A stretch of DNA of 64,000 nt from Borreliella afzelii (GTDB lineage Bacteria; Spirochaetota; Spirochaetia; Borreliales; Borreliaceae). Each line of letters starts with the position of its first letter. Positions within the stretch are counted from its first letter, which is position 1. The notes below the pieces were generated by a model. That model was not told where the DNA came from. It worked only from the letters and a program-made list of their open reading frames with translations, and made no database searches. Made by a program: the position numbers and the translations under genes. Below, piece after piece: positions 45,802-56,580 of this stretch. The stretch is from assembly GCF_014202295.1 (NCBI RefSeq), contig NZ_JACHGM010000001.1, positions 124,001-188,000 of the forward strand. Reading direction: 5' to 3'.

Positions 45802-47811
45802 TTAACTTACTTTTTCCTTAAAATAAGAAAATTCCATAGTAAAACTGCCTCTCCCTTTGGTAGAACTTCTTAAAATAGAAGCATAACCAAAAAGTTTTTC
45901 AAAAGCGGCCTCTGATTTTATCAAATCATACTCTCCAATATTGCTAACTGAATGAATAATGCCCCCTATAACATTTAATGTAGAAATAATTTCTCCTGTA
46001 TGCTCAATAGGTGTTCTAATTTCCAATAACATTATTGGCTCAAGTCTAATAGGGTCTGATTTTTGAAAAATACTATGAAAAGCAAATCCCGAAATTGATT
46101 CAAAAACACTCTCGCTAATCTTACTAGTCTCACAAACAATAGAAAAAATGCTAATATTAATATCAATAATAGGATATCCAAAAGCTCCACTTACAAATGT
46201 AGTTGTAATTCCTCTCAATATTGCAGACTTAATTGTAGAATCAATGCTACATTCAAAATCGATTTTATTTCCTTCACCCCGTGATAAAGGTTTAATGATC
46301 ATTCCAATTTTAAAATTAATATTTTTACCAGCAAAGATATTATTAAACTCAAAAACTTCTTTTACAATTTTACCTGCACTCTCTCTGTAACTTACTTGAG
46401 GTTTTCCTGTATAAACATTAAGATTAAATTCATCTTTAATTCTTGTTAAAATAATCTCAAGATGTAATTCACCCATTCCAGATATAATCAATTGCCCTGT
46501 TTCTTTGCTCTCAGAATAGCTAAAAGTAGGATCTTCTTTGGAAATTATTTCAAAAATTTCCTTTAGTCTAACCTCATCTGATGATCTTTCAGGCTCAACA
46601 GACATTAAAACAACTGGCTCTGGAAACATAACAGATTCAAGTAAAATATTATTATTTTCTTCAATAAGAGTATCCCCGGTAACAGAAAACTTTAATCCTA
46701 AAACAGCTCCAATATCACCGGTTTTTACAAAATCTATTTGTTCATTTTTATTTGAAAAAACTCTAAAAATTTTTGTAAACTTTTCACGCTTGCCATTTGA
46801 AGCATTGAAAATTTTTTTATTAGAATTAATCTCACCAGAATAAACTCTAACAAAATAAAGATGCGCAGCAATTACACTTGAATATTGAACTTTAAAAACA
46901 AGCGCTGACAATTTTTTATTTTCATTAGGATCAACTAAAATTTTTTTATTTGTATCCAAAGAAAAAGCAGTAAAACTTTTTTCAAAAAGACTTGGTAAGT
47001 AATCTACAATCGAATCAATCAAAGGTTCTATTCCAATATTTTTTAAACTAGTCCCCATTAAAACAGGAATAATAAATCTAGAAATAGTACCTCTTCTAAT
47101 CTCACTCTTAATAACATCTAAACTAATCTCCTTATCCTCAAGAAACAATTGAGTAATCTCTTCACTAAATTGGCTAAGAATGTCTATTAACTTTTTCTTA
47201 AAAAGAGCTGTTTTTTCAATAAATTCTTCCCTAATTTGACTATAAGTTAATTTTGGAATTCCATTTTTCATTGCAAAATGAAGTTCTTTATTTAAAATAA
47301 TATCAACTACTCCTTCAAAATTGCTTTCATTTCCAATTGGAATTTGCAAAACCAAAGGAATAGTTTTAAACTTATTTTCAATATCTTCCACAACTTTAAA
47401 AAAATTAGCACCTACTCTATCCATCTTATTAACATAAGCAAGTCGTGGAATTTCATATTTTTCTGCCTGTTTCCAAACAGTTTCTGTTTGAGCTTGAATT
47501 CCATCAACAGCACTAAAAATGACAATACCACCATCAAGAACTCGAAGAGATCTTTCAACTTCTGCTGTGAAATCAACATGCCCTGGAGTATCAATAATGT
47601 TTATTTGATGCTCTTTCCAATGACAAGTAATAGCAGCTGAACTAATAGTAATTCCTCTCTCTTGCTCTTGAGGCATCCAGTCAGTAATAGTATTTCCAGA
47701 ATCCACATCTCCCATTTTATGACTTTTGCCAGTATAATAAATAATTCTTTCGGTGGTAGTAGTTTTGCCAGCATCAATATGAGCCATAATTCCAATATTT
47801 CTAATACCCAT
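45802..47811 (-). CDS. fusA2: Elongation factor G 2 (ribosome-recycling type)
   Basis: A translational GTPase of 669 residues. G1 [14 protein letters not shown] (10-23), G2 [11 protein letters not shown]3 DTPGHVDF, G4 NKMD are all intact, followed by domains II-V. The C-terminal half is divergent from ordinary EF-G. From the literature as recalled, B. burgdorferi has two EF-Gs, and this paralogue acts only with RRF in ribosome recycling while the other does translocation, as in mitochondria. The sequence alone shows an EF-G with complete GTPase motifs. GGGGAT precedes the ATG. It lies between dps and badR, all leftward. Confidence 0.92.
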   Translation of the reverse strand: MGIRNIGIMAHIDAGKTTTTERIIYYTGKSHKMGDVDSGNTITDWMPQEQERGITISSAAITCHWKEHQINIIDTPGHVDFTAEVERSLRVLDGGIVIFSAVDGIQAQTETVWKQAEKYEIPRLAYVNKMDRVGANFFKVVEDIENKFKTIPLVLQIPIGNESNFEGVVDIILNKELHFAMKNGIPKLTYSQIREEFIEKTALFKKKLIDILSQFSEEITQLFLEDKEISLDVIKSEIRRGTISRFIIPVLMGTSLKNIGIEPLIDSIVDYLPSLFEKSFTAFSLDTNKKILVDPNENKKLSALVFKVQYSSVIAAHLYFVRVYSGEINSNKKIFNASNGKREKFTKIFRVFSNKNEQIDFVKTGDIGAVLGLKFSVTGDTLIEENNNILLESVMFPEPVVLMSVEPERSSDEVRLKEIFEIISKEDPTFSYSESKETGQLIISGMGELHLEIILTRIKDEFNLNVYTGKPQVSYRESAGKIVKEVFEFNNIFAGKNINFKIGMIIKPLSRGEGNKIDFECSIDSTIKSAILRGITTTFVSGAFGYPIIDINISIFSIVCETSKISESVFESISGFAFHSIFQKSDPIRLEPIMLLEIRTPIEHTGEIISTLNVIGGIIHSVSNIGEYDLIKSEAAFEKLFGYASILRSSTKGRGSFTMEFSYFKEKVS

Positions 47812-47887
47812 AAATCCCCAACAACAACTACAAGCTTAATATAGACAAACTAAACATTAGCATAAGTCAAACCTTTTAATAAAATTG

Positions 47888-48418
47888 TTATTTTATATCA
47901 CACTCGCAACATTTGTTATCATCGTGACAAACACAATCACAATTTTCAAGCAATGCCTTATGCATCCATAAATACTTCTCAAGATCACTCATGATGTCGT
48001 CTATAAGATTAGCAGTACCATAATCACAAGCAGTATCAATCAATTTTCTCATTCCAAAAATATTTTTCAAAATCTCAGCGAGGCTGGAAACAATGCTTTG
48101 CATTGAAAGTGAAAAATTAGAAGTTGATTCAATATTAAGCTCTTTAATAAAGGATTTTTTCATAAACTCAGAATATCTAAATTCAGAATCATAGCCAAGC
48201 ATTCTTGAACGTTCTGCAATAATATCAATAATCTTTTCAATATATTCATAAAGATCTTGGGTTTTTTTGTGAATAACAAAAAAATTGGTATCTTTTATAT
48301 TCCAATGAATACCTCTTAAATTAGAATAAAAAATATGCAAACTTGCCAGGAGTTCTTGTAATTTTGAGTGTATTTCTTCTAAATCATCCTTTTTTATATA
48401 ACTTAAATACTTTTCCAT
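47888..48418 (-). CDS. napA: Dps/NapA-family protein with Cys-rich tail (BicA)
   Basis: A ferritin-like Dps dodecamer subunit, 176 residues. Ferroxidase-type residues are kept: [25 protein letters not shown] (in two parts, RGIHWNI and FFVIHKK) and [15 protein letters not shown]. The C-terminal 17 residues contain six Cys ([17 protein letters not shown]), absent from typical Dps. The Borrelia protein is reported to bind copper and manganese and not to store iron or bind DNA as others do; these come from memory. I use ATG 48418 because AAGGAG is 6 bases upstream; an open frame extends to 48451. It diverges from the CAP-domain lipoprotein. Confidence 0.93.
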   Translation of the reverse strand: MEKYLSYIKKDDLEEIHSKLQELLASLHIFYSNLRGIHWNIKDTNFFVIHKKTQDLYEYIEKIIDIIAERSRMLGYDSEFRYSEFMKKSFIKELNIESTSNFSLSMQSIVSSLAEILKNIFGMRKLIDTACDYGTANLIDDIMSDLEKYLWMHKALLENCDCVCHDDNKCCECDIK

Positions 48419-48502
48419 AACTATCTCCTTGATACAATCATTATAATACATAATGAGATATAATTATAATTTCAATACTATAATAAATAAAAAGGATCTT
48501 TA

Positions 48503-48970
48503 ATGAAAAAATTGATTTTGATTTTTGCACTATCTTTGTCCCAAGCATGCAATTTAAATACAATACATCCAATAGATACAAAAGAAGATATGAAAATCCT
48601 ATATTCAGAAATTGCTAAATTGAGAAAAAATTTGAATCTAAACCATCTAGAAATAGATGATATTCTTGAAAAAGTTGCAAAAGAATATGCTATCAAACTG
48701 GGTGAAAATAAAACACTAACTCATACCCTTTTTGGCACAACCCCAATGCAAAGAATACACAAATACGATAAATCCTTTAATTTAACAAGAGAAATACTAG
48801 CATCAGGAATTGAACTTAACAGAGTAGTTGATGCATGGCTTAATAGCCCAAGCCACAAAGAAGCTCTTATTAATACAGATACCACTAAAATAGGTGGCTA
48901 TAGATTAAAAACGGATAACAATATAAATATATTTGTAGTTCTTTTTGGAAAAAGAAAAGATAAGAATTGA
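48503..48970 (+). CDS. CAP (SCP/PR-1) domain lipoprotein
   Basis: 155 residues. The signal peptide MKKLILIFALSLSQAC ends in a relaxed spirochaete lipobox (LSQA-C16), so the protein is acylated at Cys16. The rest is a compact CAP domain: LRKNLNLNHLEIDDILEKVA, THTLFG with the CAP-type His, VVDAWLNSPSHKEALIN (the HNxxxR/SPxH region) and a final strand. Role unknown; BB_0689 is a known surface lipoprotein with a solved CAP fold, by recall. AAGGA is 6 bases before the ATG. Its TGA overlaps the -35 box of the tRNA-Val promoter. Confidence 0.88.
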   Translation: MKKLILIFALSLSQACNLNTIHPIDTKEDMKILYSEIAKLRKNLNLNHLEIDDILEKVAKEYAIKLGENKTLTHTLFGTTPMQRIHKYDKSFNLTREILASGIELNRVVDAWLNSPSHKEALINTDTTKIGGYRLKTDNNINIFVVLFGKRKDKN

Positions 48971-48996
48971 CACTATTAAAGCTTATACTGTATACT
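48967..48996 (+). promoter_or_regulatory. tRNA-Val promoter
   Basis: -35 TTGACA (48967-48972, a perfect consensus), 18-base spacer, -10 TATACT (48991-48996). It ends 15 bases before tRNA-Val. The -35 contains the TGA stop of the CAP-domain gene (48968-48970). Confidence 0.7.
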
Positions 48997-49011
48997 ACTT
49001 ATTAGCAAAAA

Positions 49012-49085
49012 GGGCTCATAGCTCAGTTGGTCAGAGCGCCTGCCTTACAAGCAGGATGTCGGGAGTTCGAATCTCTCTGGGCCCA
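49012..49085 (+). tRNA. tRNA-Val (anticodon UAC)
   Basis: 74 nt including discriminator A. Begins GGGCTCATAGCTCAGTTGG, anticodon arm CCTGCCTTACAAGCAGG with TAC, T arm GGGAG-TTCGAAT-CTCTC. The acceptor stem GGGCTCA/TGGGCCC is paired with one U-G. CCA is not encoded. It converges on the mevalonate operon end, 7 bases away. Confidence 0.97.
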
Positions 49086-49092
49086 AAATAGC

Positions 49093-49986
49093 CTAAACTT
49101 CAATTACTTTCAACTCTAAAACCAAATTTATTTTAGAATTTTTTAGCATATTATTTAATTCTTTTTGAACTATATTGGCTTTTTCCCGACTTTCAAAAAG
49201 AAAAATAAAAGCTCCCCCTTTACCAGAACCACTCAACTTCCCGGAAAGAGCGCCCAATTTAATCCCCTCACTTATTAGCCAATCAAGAACATCATTAGAC
49301 AATCCTAAGCGCTTTAAACAATAGTGTGCAACATTCATCTCATTAGCCAAAGAATATACGTCCTTATTCTGAAAAGAAACATAAGCATTGCTTACAGTAA
49401 GACCAAGCCTTTCAATAAAAACAAATAAATCAGAATTAGACAATAACTGTTTTTTTAAATTAACAACTATTTCTTTAGTAGTAAAATCTCTTTTTATCGC
49501 TCCTATTAAAAAATAAAAACCAGAATCTTTTACTTTTCTTGAATTTAAAACATCTTCTTTTTTATCTAAATAAAAAGTTCCACCAAGATTAATTAGTCCA
49601 ATATCCATTCCAGAAGATTTTCCATGAAAAATGTTTTCAATTTGATTTGCCAACAAAAGTTTATTACAATCCTTATATTCAAAATGACTTTTAATATATT
49701 CTGCAAAACACAAACTAAGACTAGCAGAAGACCCAAGACCAACTCCAATAGGAATTTCAGAAAGAACAGTAAACTCAATCGGATTAACCTTGCCATAATT
49801 TGAAACAATAAAACTTATCAGACTATCTAATCTGGCATTAGGTTTCCCTAAATATTTCCAATTTTTAGAAACACTATAAACCAGATCCATATAAATTGGA
49901 ACTGTAGCTCCAATAACTGGAAATCCATAAACAGCACTATGTTCACCCAAGAACAATATTTTAGCAGGCTTTCTTATTTTTAACAT
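49093..49986 (-). CDS. mvk: Mevalonate kinase
   Basis: Phosphorylates mevalonate with ATP. A GHMP kinase of 297 residues. Opens KPAKILFLGEHSAVYGFPVIG, in the usual PGKxxLxGEHxVVxG form, then IPIGVGLGSSASLSL (ATP loop) near 88 and SSGMDIGLINLGG with the catalytic Asp. LSGKLSGSGKGGAFIFLF is GHMP motif 3. It is last of the operon, 7 bases overlapping the upstream kinase. Confidence 0.92.
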   Translation of the reverse strand: MLKIRKPAKILFLGEHSAVYGFPVIGATVPIYMDLVYSVSKNWKYLGKPNARLDSLISFIVSNYGKVNPIEFTVLSEIPIGVGLGSSASLSLCFAEYIKSHFEYKDCNKLLLANQIENIFHGKSSGMDIGLINLGGTFYLDKKEDVLNSRKVKDSGFYFLIGAIKRDFTTKEIVVNLKKQLLSNSDLFVFIERLGLTVSNAYVSFQNKDVYSLANEMNVAHYCLKRLGLSNDVLDWLISEGIKLGALSGKLSGSGKGGAFIFLFESREKANIVQKELNNMLKNSKINLVLELKVIEV

Positions 49987-50933
49987 TTACCGCTTTCAAA
50001 CTTAATACTTTCGTGCTCTAAAACAATTGGAATAATTTTTGGTAAATCAAAAGCTTCGATATTGGGCTTGTAAACTAAAAAAGTTTCATTTCCAGCCCCC
50101 AAAGCTTTAATCAAATCACATTGATACTGAAGGTGCGCAAAACTTGGGGGCAAAGCTGCAGGAACTCCTATTGCCGCCCCAATTGCCAAGCCTAATTCTT
50201 TAGCTTTTCTTAAGCTAGAAATCAAGGCAGATTTAGAACTACCAACATTTAAAACAAGTTTCTTCATCTCTGAATTGCATTTTAATATAAAATCTAAAAT
50301 AGAATCTCTATGCTTATTGTACTCATAAATAGAATCGGTGGTTTTAACCGCTTGCAAACCCTGCATCAAATAAAAATCATTAAACTCTACAGCATTTAGT
50401 TGTCTACATTTGGGCGCAAAACCACCTTCAAACTCAACAACACCTCCAAAAATACTAGTAGCAATATCATACCCACTACCTATTCCTCCTTGAGAATGTC
50501 TGTAAGCTTCCAAACAATATTTAAAAATTTCACTTTTCTCAACAACATTAGTAGCATTATAAATGAAAAAAAGTCCACAAACTATGCCAATAGCAACAAC
50601 AGCGCTTGAGCCAAATCCCTTTTTAGTTCCATCATTAAAGAAAAAATTACTTGTATCAATATACACATCATATGCAAAGCTTTCTAGGTTGAAAAAACAA
50701 TTTTGATTTAAGTAAGCAAACATTTTAAAAACAAAATCATTTCTATTTTCTATTAAAGAAAAATCATCCATCTCTTTCTTTTTACTAAAGAAACGCCAAG
50801 AATCGCTCTTTTTAAAAGAAAAAAATGCTCTTTTGTTGATGGCAATTGCCACCCCCAATCCTCTTTCCTCTAAAATAGTATACTCCCCCATTAAAAGCAA
50901 ATTTCCAGGCACAGAAAAACTAATCAAATCCAT
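49980..50933 (-). CDS. Phosphomevalonate kinase
   Basis: Second kinase of the pathway, 317 residues, GHMP family. VPGNLLLMGEYTILEERGLG at the N-terminus, KKGFGSSAVVAIGIVCGL as ATP loop and SQGGIGSGYDIATSIFGG as the substrate-side Asp motif. The assignment to phosphomevalonate rather than mevalonate rests on this GSGYDxAT motif, on operon completeness and on recall. It overlaps mvaD by 10 bases and mvk by 7. Confidence 0.9.
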   Translation of the reverse strand: MDLISFSVPGNLLLMGEYTILEERGLGVAIAINKRAFFSFKKSDSWRFFSKKKEMDDFSLIENRNDFVFKMFAYLNQNCFFNLESFAYDVYIDTSNFFFNDGTKKGFGSSAVVAIGIVCGLFFIYNATNVVEKSEIFKYCLEAYRHSQGGIGSGYDIATSIFGGVVEFEGGFAPKCRQLNAVEFNDFYLMQGLQAVKTTDSIYEYNKHRDSILDFILKCNSEMKKLVLNVGSSKSALISSLRKAKELGLAIGAAIGVPAALPPSFAHLQYQCDLIKALGAGNETFLVYKPNIEAFDLPKIIPIVLEHESIKFESGKC

Positions 50934-51862
50934 TCTAAGTCACATCCAACCTTTGAAACAATAAACTCAATGTCAGTAAAATTCTGCTTAAGTCCTTTTA
51001 AAATAGTATTTAAATTTTTCTCCAAACAAAGAAACTTCACTTGGGGACCCGCATCCATTGTCTCAAATACCAAAATTCCTTTATTTCTTAAATAAGCGGC
51101 ATATTTAATTAAATCTATTGTGCTATTTTTAAAATAAAAAATAGAAGATGCAAACATTAAAGCAAACATATTCTGATAACTTTTTACAATAGTTGCTCCA
51201 AAATGCACAAAATCTTTTTTTAAAAAAAAATATAAAGCATCTTTAAAAATCTTTTTACTAGAAGCAATCCAAGCATCATAATAAAATCCATGGTGTTTGC
51301 AAATATTCATTGCGGCTCTTGAGGACAATTCTTTTTCACTACTATCAATTATGGCAAATATTATGCGCAAATCATTAAAATAAGATTCATCTCTTAATTG
51401 AAAAGATTCTTTTGAACCTTCTTTCAAAATAGTAAACCCTCCGTAAATAGCCCTTGCTGCAGAAGCTGATCCTACTCTTGCAAGATTAGATGCACTATTA
51501 AAAGAATATTTATCAAAATATTTCAAAATACAAGCAGCAATAGAAGCAAATCCTGAACTTGAACTTGCAAGGCCTGCTGCTGTTGGAAAATTGTTTTCAC
51601 TTTTAATTTTAAATCTAACATTCGGTTCACTAAGAATTTTTCTTGCATAATCAAAAAACACCTTTTCTCTATTTTGCAATATAACTGGCTTTGAATTTAA
51701 AATTATTTCATCTCGATCTGAAAGTTCAAGCTCACTTATTGAATAAAATTTATCAACACTAACAGCAAGACTAGAAGTCGCTGGAATGTTTAAAAAAACA
51801 TCCTTCTTTCCCCAATATTTAATTAAAGCCAAGCTTGCATTGGCTTTACACTTTACTTTCAT
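50924..51862 (-). CDS. mvaD: Diphosphomevalonate decarboxylase
   Basis: Makes isopentenyl diphosphate. 312 residues. ANASLALIKYWGKKD, NFPTAAGLASSSSGFASIA and ARAIYGGFTIL are the family motifs, and ETMDAGPQVKFLC near 280 has the catalytic Asp. The start lies inside HMG-CoA reductase (17-base overlap). Confidence 0.95.
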   Translation of the reverse strand: MKVKCKANASLALIKYWGKKDVFLNIPATSSLAVSVDKFYSISELELSDRDEIILNSKPVILQNREKVFFDYARKILSEPNVRFKIKSENNFPTAAGLASSSSGFASIAACILKYFDKYSFNSASNLARVGSASAARAIYGGFTILKEGSKESFQLRDESYFNDLRIIFAIIDSSEKELSSRAAMNICKHHGFYYDAWIASSKKIFKDALYFFLKKDFVHFGATIVKSYQNMFALMFASSIFYFKNSTIDLIKYAAYLRNKGILVFETMDAGPQVKFLCLEKNLNTILKGLKQNFTDIEFIVSKVGCDLEWI

Positions 51863-53114
51863 TCTCTAACCTTATTTTCTTTAAAACTTTAAAAGCAAAA
51901 TCAAAAGAATAAATATTCTTTCTTTCCATTTCTAATAATAATTTGTCTTTCTCAAAATCAGAAATATTATATTTTGTCTTTAAAAGACAGAATATTTTAT
52001 TAACATGCAATCTCATGTGCCCCTTTTGAATCCCATTAAATGCAAGAGCCCTTAATGCAGCAAAATTACTAGCAAGTCCCACACAAGAGAGAATGCCAAT
52101 AAATTCACTCTTACTATTTACATTCATAATTCTAAAGCTTAAAATTGAAGCTTCGTTAAAAGATGTAACCCCGCCTTTAATTCCAATTTGCAAAGGAATT
52201 TCAATTTCTCCAATCAAAGCATTATCGGTAGTATAAAATCTACTAAGAGGAAGATATTTACCACTTTTTGAAGCAAATCTGTGAACAGAAGCCTCAAGCG
52301 CTCTTGTATCATTAAAAGTCGCAAGACACACACCTGTAATTCCATTCATAATACCTTTATTATTAGTAACAGCTCGCTCCTCTTCGTAGAAACCTATGCT
52401 AGAAATAAGTTCAATTTTTTTAGCCAAATTCCAAGAATCCTCTTTGCTTGCTAGCAGATACTTAAAATCCAAAACAAAACGGGCCCTGGTTGTAAATTCA
52501 GAAATATCATTGCTTAAAACCTTTAAAACACATTCATATCCAAATTCTAAAAAAATACATTCTGCTACACGCTCTGCAATTGAATTTAGCAAATTAGCAC
52601 CCATAGCATCACAAGTATCCAAATAAATATTTAATTTTTGAATACCAAGTTCTTTAATATAGCTAGTTGACAATCTTCTAAATCCACCTCCTCTTTGATT
52701 CATATTGATTAAAAGAGGTTCAATCCAGGTCTTAACTTTATCACCAAGATCAATAAAAATTTTACTTAAATCTTTTTCCGATTTTACATAAATTTGAGAA
52801 ATTCCCAAAACTTCACCCAACGAATAACTTAAATTAGCATTTTCAAGAATTTTTGCCGCAAAATTTAAGGCAGCAACAACAGAAGATTCTTCTGTCGCAA
52901 TAGGTAAAGAATAGTATTTACCATTTATTTTCAGATTTTTTACAATTCCAATAGGAAAAGATAAATATCCAATATAATTTTCTATCATATTAAAAAGAAA
53001 ATCTTCATTGGCATTATTATAAAAAAAATCTTTAAAAGTTAATCCCAAAAAATTTTTTATCTCTTGCCTTTTTTCTAAAACACTTTTATGTCTAAAATTT
53101 TTACTAAGTTCCAT
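51846..53114 (-). CDS. mvaA: Hydroxymethylglutaryl-CoA reductase, class II
   Basis: Reduces HMG-CoA to mevalonate. Class II signs: N-terminal [28 protein letters not shown] (catalytic Glu), [16 protein letters not shown] (cofactor and Asp region), [19 protein letters not shown] and [21 protein letters not shown] (given in parts: [18 protein letters not shown] with the catalytic His). Start ATG 53114, 11 bases inside the isomerase gene, in line with the family N-terminus; the frame stays open to TTG 53144. Length 422. NADH or NADPH preference is not decided here. Confidence 0.94.
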   Translation of the reverse strand: MELSKNFRHKSVLEKRQEIKNFLGLTFKDFFYNNANEDFLFNMIENYIGYLSFPIGIVKNLKINGKYYSLPIATEESSVVAALNFAAKILENANLSYSLGEVLGISQIYVKSEKDLSKIFIDLGDKVKTWIEPLLINMNQRGGGFRRLSTSYIKELGIQKLNIYLDTCDAMGANLLNSIAERVAECIFLEFGYECVLKVLSNDISEFTTRARFVLDFKYLLASKEDSWNLAKKIELISSIGFYEEERAVTNNKGIMNGITGVCLATFNDTRALEASVHRFASKSGKYLPLSRFYTTDNALIGEIEIPLQIGIKGGVTSFNEASILSFRIMNVNSKSEFIGILSCVGLASNFAALRALAFNGIQKGHMRLHVNKIFCLLKTKYNISDFEKDKLLLEMERKNIYSFDFAFKVLKKIRLENESKV

Positions 53115-54186
53115 AAAATTGCTTAAAGACTCCAAACTCAGCAAGTAAATAACTACTCAAAAAATACTTATTATTTCTAAAATCTGACAAACTTTTGCTT
53201 CCGCTTAAAAACATAGACATTTTTAAAACATGCTCATAATCAGAAAAAAGACTAAATACAGCATCTTCTCCTGAATCGTAAAAAGCTCTAAGAACAACTG
53301 CTGCAACACCTATAAGTTTGGCTCCAAGAGCAATGCCCTTAGCAATATCCATGCCCGTCTCATATCCACCAGATGCAAAAATATTAGCCTTTAGAGAATC
53401 ATCAATGCTAAGTAAAGTAAAAATCGAAGGAATACCCCAATCAGAAAAACAAGATGCAATATTTAGATTATTACCCTTCATGCCTTCTACTAGAACCCAA
53501 TTGGTTCCGCCACTCCCCGCAAGATCAATATAAGAAACACCAAGCTGAAATAATTCTTTAACGTCACTTGGAGAAATCCCAAAACCTGTCTCTTTAACAA
53601 TCAATGGAACACTTATAAAGTTGGATAATTTAGCTATTGACTCTTTTATTCCTTTAAAATTTCTGTCTCCATTAACATTCATCAATTCTTGCCCTGCATT
53701 AAGATGAACAATAATTGCATCAACTTCTAATCTCTTGATCATTTCAGCTATTCTAGAAATACCAAACTCAACAATCTGAACAGCACCAATATTGGCAAAC
53801 AAAGGGATACTATGAGCATACCTTTTAAGAGCAAAGTCTCTTATGTACTCGGGATACTTAAATAAAAGCTTAAAAGAACCTAACCCAATAGGAATTTTTA
53901 AATAATTTGCAATTTTAACTAAAGATTTATTGAAATCATTTCCTTCTTTACCGCCTCCTGTCATGGAAGAAATAAAAACAGGCATGCTAATATTGTATCC
54001 AAATATTTCTTCTTTTATGTCTATCTCAGAAAAATTAAAATCACTAAGAGCATTATGTTTTAGCTTAACAAAGCTTAAAAAATTGCAGCCACTTTTAACA
54101 TCGTTTTTATTTAAACAAATATCAATATGCCTTTTTTTATTTTCTAATATATTAGGCTCGATACCCATACACTCGGTATCCATCAT
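53104..54186 (-). CDS. fni: Isopentenyl-diphosphate delta-isomerase, type 2 (FMN)
   Basis: Converts IPP to DMAPP with FMN and [16 protein letters not shown] near the N-terminus, [58 protein letters not shown] and [19 protein letters not shown] are all present. Length 360. The start at 54186 overlaps HMG-CoA synthase by 35 bases; the ATG six codons later (54168) is an alternative, and no Shine-Dalgarno is decisive. Type 2 enzymes are absent from humans. Confidence 0.95.
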   Translation of the reverse strand: MMDTECMGIEPNILENKKRHIDICLNKNDVKSGCNFLSFVKLKHNALSDFNFSEIDIKEEIFGYNISMPVFISSMTGGGKEGNDFNKSLVKIANYLKIPIGLGSFKLLFKYPEYIRDFALKRYAHSIPLFANIGAVQIVEFGISRIAEMIKRLEVDAIIVHLNAGQELMNVNGDRNFKGIKESIAKLSNFISVPLIVKETGFGISPSDVKELFQLGVSYIDLAGSGGTNWVLVEGMKGNNLNIASCFSDWGIPSIFTLLSIDDSLKANIFASGGYETGMDIAKGIALGAKLIGVAAVVLRAFYDSGEDAVFSLFSDYEHVLKMSMFLSGSKSLSDFRNNKYFLSSYLLAEFGVFKQFYGT

Positions 54187-55375
54187 CCCTTAGTTCTTTC
54201 AAATAAAATCCTCTAGATTCACCAGGAACTACTTTATTTTGAAAGAAATCTTTATATTCTTCAAAATTTGCATTATTCCTATTTTTTAAAAGCTTATCAA
54301 GATCCCATAATTTAACAACATCAAAAGCGCCCTTTTCAATGGTAAATTCATAAATAACCATAATATTGCCAGATCCATAAGAACAAAACAATATCTTTTC
54401 TCCTGTAATATCTTTCTTGGAAAACACTCTTTTTAAATAAAATGCTAAAGATAGAAAAATTGAACCTGTATATAAATTCCCCACTTCCATAGCAGCTTCA
54501 ACCCCATCGTAAAAATCTATTGATTCTAAATAAGCATTTCTAACAGATTCATCATCACTGTAATATTTTTTTAAAATATAATGCATCGAATCTATTGGCA
54601 TCTTGGCAAAAGGAACATGCAAAATAAATCTGTAATTAGAAAATAAATCTTTCATACTAAGCTGCTTTTTGACAGCAAAATCTCTTAAAGCATTTTCGTT
54701 TGCATTATTATAACATTCAACTGAATATTGACCGCGCACTTTAGCCTCAATACTTCCAAAAGGCCTAAAAAAATCATCAACATCATCGGTATAAACTCCA
54801 AATTCAGATAAATTGATCGAAAGTAGCTTTGGATTTTTTTCAACCAAAATTGCAGTTGCGCCAGCTCCTTGGGTAATCTCAGCCGTAGTAAGATTGCTAT
54901 AATGCGCAATATCTGAAGAAAAAACTATGCCGTATTCAGAATTATTAGAATGGCTTAAAACACTTGCTACACTATGCAAAGACATGGCAGCACCAGCGCA
55001 TGCATGCTGAACTTGAAAAGTTAGAAAATTATTTCCTAGACAAACACCAGACTGCTTTAAAGCGCCAAAAACATAAGAAGAAATTGCCTTTGAATGATCA
55101 ACCCCTGTTTCAGTTCCACCCAAAAGCATCCTAATTTTACTTAAATCAAGATCATTGTTATCAAAAATAAGCTTAACAGCCGAACTTGCCATGGTTACAC
55201 TATCTTCATTGGGACTGGTAAACCTAAAACCTTTTTGTAAAGTTGCATCTATTGCTCTATTGATTTTTTTTAAAAAAACTTCATTGGAAGAATATAAAGA
55301 ATTTTCCAAAAGGACAGAAAAGTCTAAATAATTCAAAGGTAAAAAAATTCTAATATCACTAATACCTATTTTCAT
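54152..55375 (-). CDS. hmgS: Hydroxymethylglutaryl-CoA synthase
   Basis: Condenses acetyl-CoA with acetoacetyl-CoA, the first committed mevalonate step. A thiolase-fold enzyme of 407 residues. The nucleophile is Cys126 in [23 protein letters not shown] is upstream and LHVPFAKMP has the catalytic His. [12 protein letters not shown] and CSYGSGN close the site. GGGGG is 4 bases before the ATG. It leads a six-gene operon (hmgS-fni-mvaA-mvaD-pmk-mvk) in which every junction overlaps. The acetoacetyl-CoA source must be elsewhere. Confidence 0.94.
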   Translation of the reverse strand: MKIGISDIRIFLPLNYLDFSVLLENSLYSSNEVFLKKINRAIDATLQKGFRFTSPNEDSVTMASSAVKLIFDNNDLDLSKIRMLLGGTETGVDHSKAISSYVFGALKQSGVCLGNNFLTFQVQHACAGAAMSLHSVASVLSHSNNSEYGIVFSSDIAHYSNLTTAEITQGAGATAILVEKNPKLLSINLSEFGVYTDDVDDFFRPFGSIEAKVRGQYSVECYNNANENALRDFAVKKQLSMKDLFSNYRFILHVPFAKMPIDSMHYILKKYYSDDESVRNAYLESIDFYDGVEAAMEVGNLYTGSIFLSLAFYLKRVFSKKDITGEKILFCSYGSGNIMVIYEFTIEKGAFDVVKLWDLDKLLKNRNNANFEEYKDFFQNKVVPGESRGFYLKELRDDGYRVYGYRA

Positions 55376-55408
55376 ATATCCCCCACCGCATTAATAATAG
55401 ACTTAAGT

Positions 55409-55450
55409 ATTATATTATAATTTACAAAAATTAGCAAAATCTTATATAAT
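55409..55450. promoter_or_regulatory. Interleaved divergent promoters of hmgS and mnmA
   Basis: Leftward for the mevalonate operon: -35 TTGCTA (55432-55437), 17-base spacer, -10 TATAAT (55409-55414). Rightward for mnmA: -35 TTTACA (55421-55426), 18-base spacer, -10 TATAAT (55445-55450). The two overlap so that polymerase on one should block the other. Confidence 0.55.
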
Positions 55451-55471
55451 AAAACCTAAAAAGGTAAATTC

Positions 55472-56539
55472 ATGAAAATAGCCGTACTTTTATCTGGAGG
55501 AGTTGATAGCTCTGTTGCCCTTTATAGAATTATAAACAAAGGATATACAAGTATAAAATGCTACTATTTAAAAATTTGGCTTGAAGATGAACTGTCTTAT
55601 ATTGGAAGCTGCCCTTGGCAAGAAGATTTAAATTATGTTGAAGCTGTATGCAGCAAATTCAATGTGCCGTATGAAATAATAAACTTTCAAAAAGAATATT
55701 ATAACAAAGTGGTAAGCTATACTATTAAAGAACTAAAAAATGGCAATACTCCAAGTCCGGATATTTTTTGTAATCAAAGAATAAAGTTCGGAGCGTTTTT
55801 TGAGAAAATCAATGAACAATATGATTTGGTTGTCACAGGACATTACGCCAAAATACAAACAAAAGATAAAAAATTTTTTTTAAAACAGGCAAAAGATAAA
55901 ATTAAAGATCAAAGTTACTTTTTATCTCATCTCTCTCAAAAACAAATGTCAAAACTATACTTCCCATTAGGAACATTGCTTAAAAGCGAAGTAAGACAAA
56001 TAGCTAAAAATATAAATTTGCCCAACAAAAATAGAAAAGATAGTCAAGGTATTTGTTTTTTAGGAAAAATTAAATATGATGAATTTATCAAATATCATCT
56101 TGGCGAGAAAAAAGGCAATATAATTGAAAAAGAAACAGGAAAAATAATAGGAACTCACAACGGATATTGGTTTTTTACAGTTGGACAAAGAAGAGGAATA
56201 AAGCTTAGCAATGGACCGTGGTTCGTCATAGAAAAAGACTTAGAAAAAAATATTATATACATCTCCCATAACGAGAATTATTCAAAACAAGCAAAACGCA
56301 AATTTTTAGTTCATGAAATACATTGGATAAATGACACACCTTCGGATTTTGAAAATTTCAAAATTAAGATAAGACATGGAGAAAAAAAATACTCGTGCAA
56401 ATTAAAACTTATTGCAAAGAACTTAATTGAAATTTCTTTAAATAAAAAAGATTATGGAATCTCTCCAGGACAATTTGCAATTTTTTATAAAAACACAGAA
56501 TGCCTAGGGGGTGCTAAAATTTTTAAAGTCATAGAATAA
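55472..56539 (+). CDS. mnmA: tRNA 2-thiouridylase MnmA
   Basis: Thiolates U34 of Lys, Glu and Gln tRNAs. PP-loop SGGVDSS at 8-14. The two catalytic Cys are C100 in [13 protein letters not shown] and C195 in [18 protein letters not shown] is the tRNA-binding part. Length 355 is normal. AAAAAGG stands 7 bases before the ATG. Older name trmU. Diverges from hmgS; converges with a chemoreceptor gene. Confidence 0.96.
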   Translation: MKIAVLLSGGVDSSVALYRIINKGYTSIKCYYLKIWLEDELSYIGSCPWQEDLNYVEAVCSKFNVPYEIINFQKEYYNKVVSYTIKELKNGNTPSPDIFCNQRIKFGAFFEKINEQYDLVVTGHYAKIQTKDKKFFLKQAKDKIKDQSYFLSHLSQKQMSKLYFPLGTLLKSEVRQIAKNINLPNKNRKDSQGICFLGKIKYDEFIKYHLGEKKGNIIEKETGKIIGTHNGYWFFTVGQRRGIKLSNGPWFVIEKDLEKNIIYISHNENYSKQAKRKFLVHEIHWINDTPSDFENFKIKIRHGEKKYSCKLKLIAKNLIEISLNKKDYGISPGQFAIFYKNTECLGGAKIFKVIE

Positions 56540-56557
56540 TAATCCGCCAAAAAGTTA

Positions 56558-56579
56558 TAGAAGATTGAAAAATCTTCTA
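56558..56579. terminator. Bidirectional intrinsic terminator, mnmA / chemoreceptor
   Basis: TAGAAGATT-GAAA-AATCTTCTA: a perfect nine-pair stem with a GAAA loop on the plus strand. It fills the gap between two convergent genes and directly follows the chemoreceptor stop. On the minus strand it is followed by TAACTTTTT; on the plus strand by a weaker T-rich stretch. Confidence 0.65.
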
Positions 56580-56580
56580 C

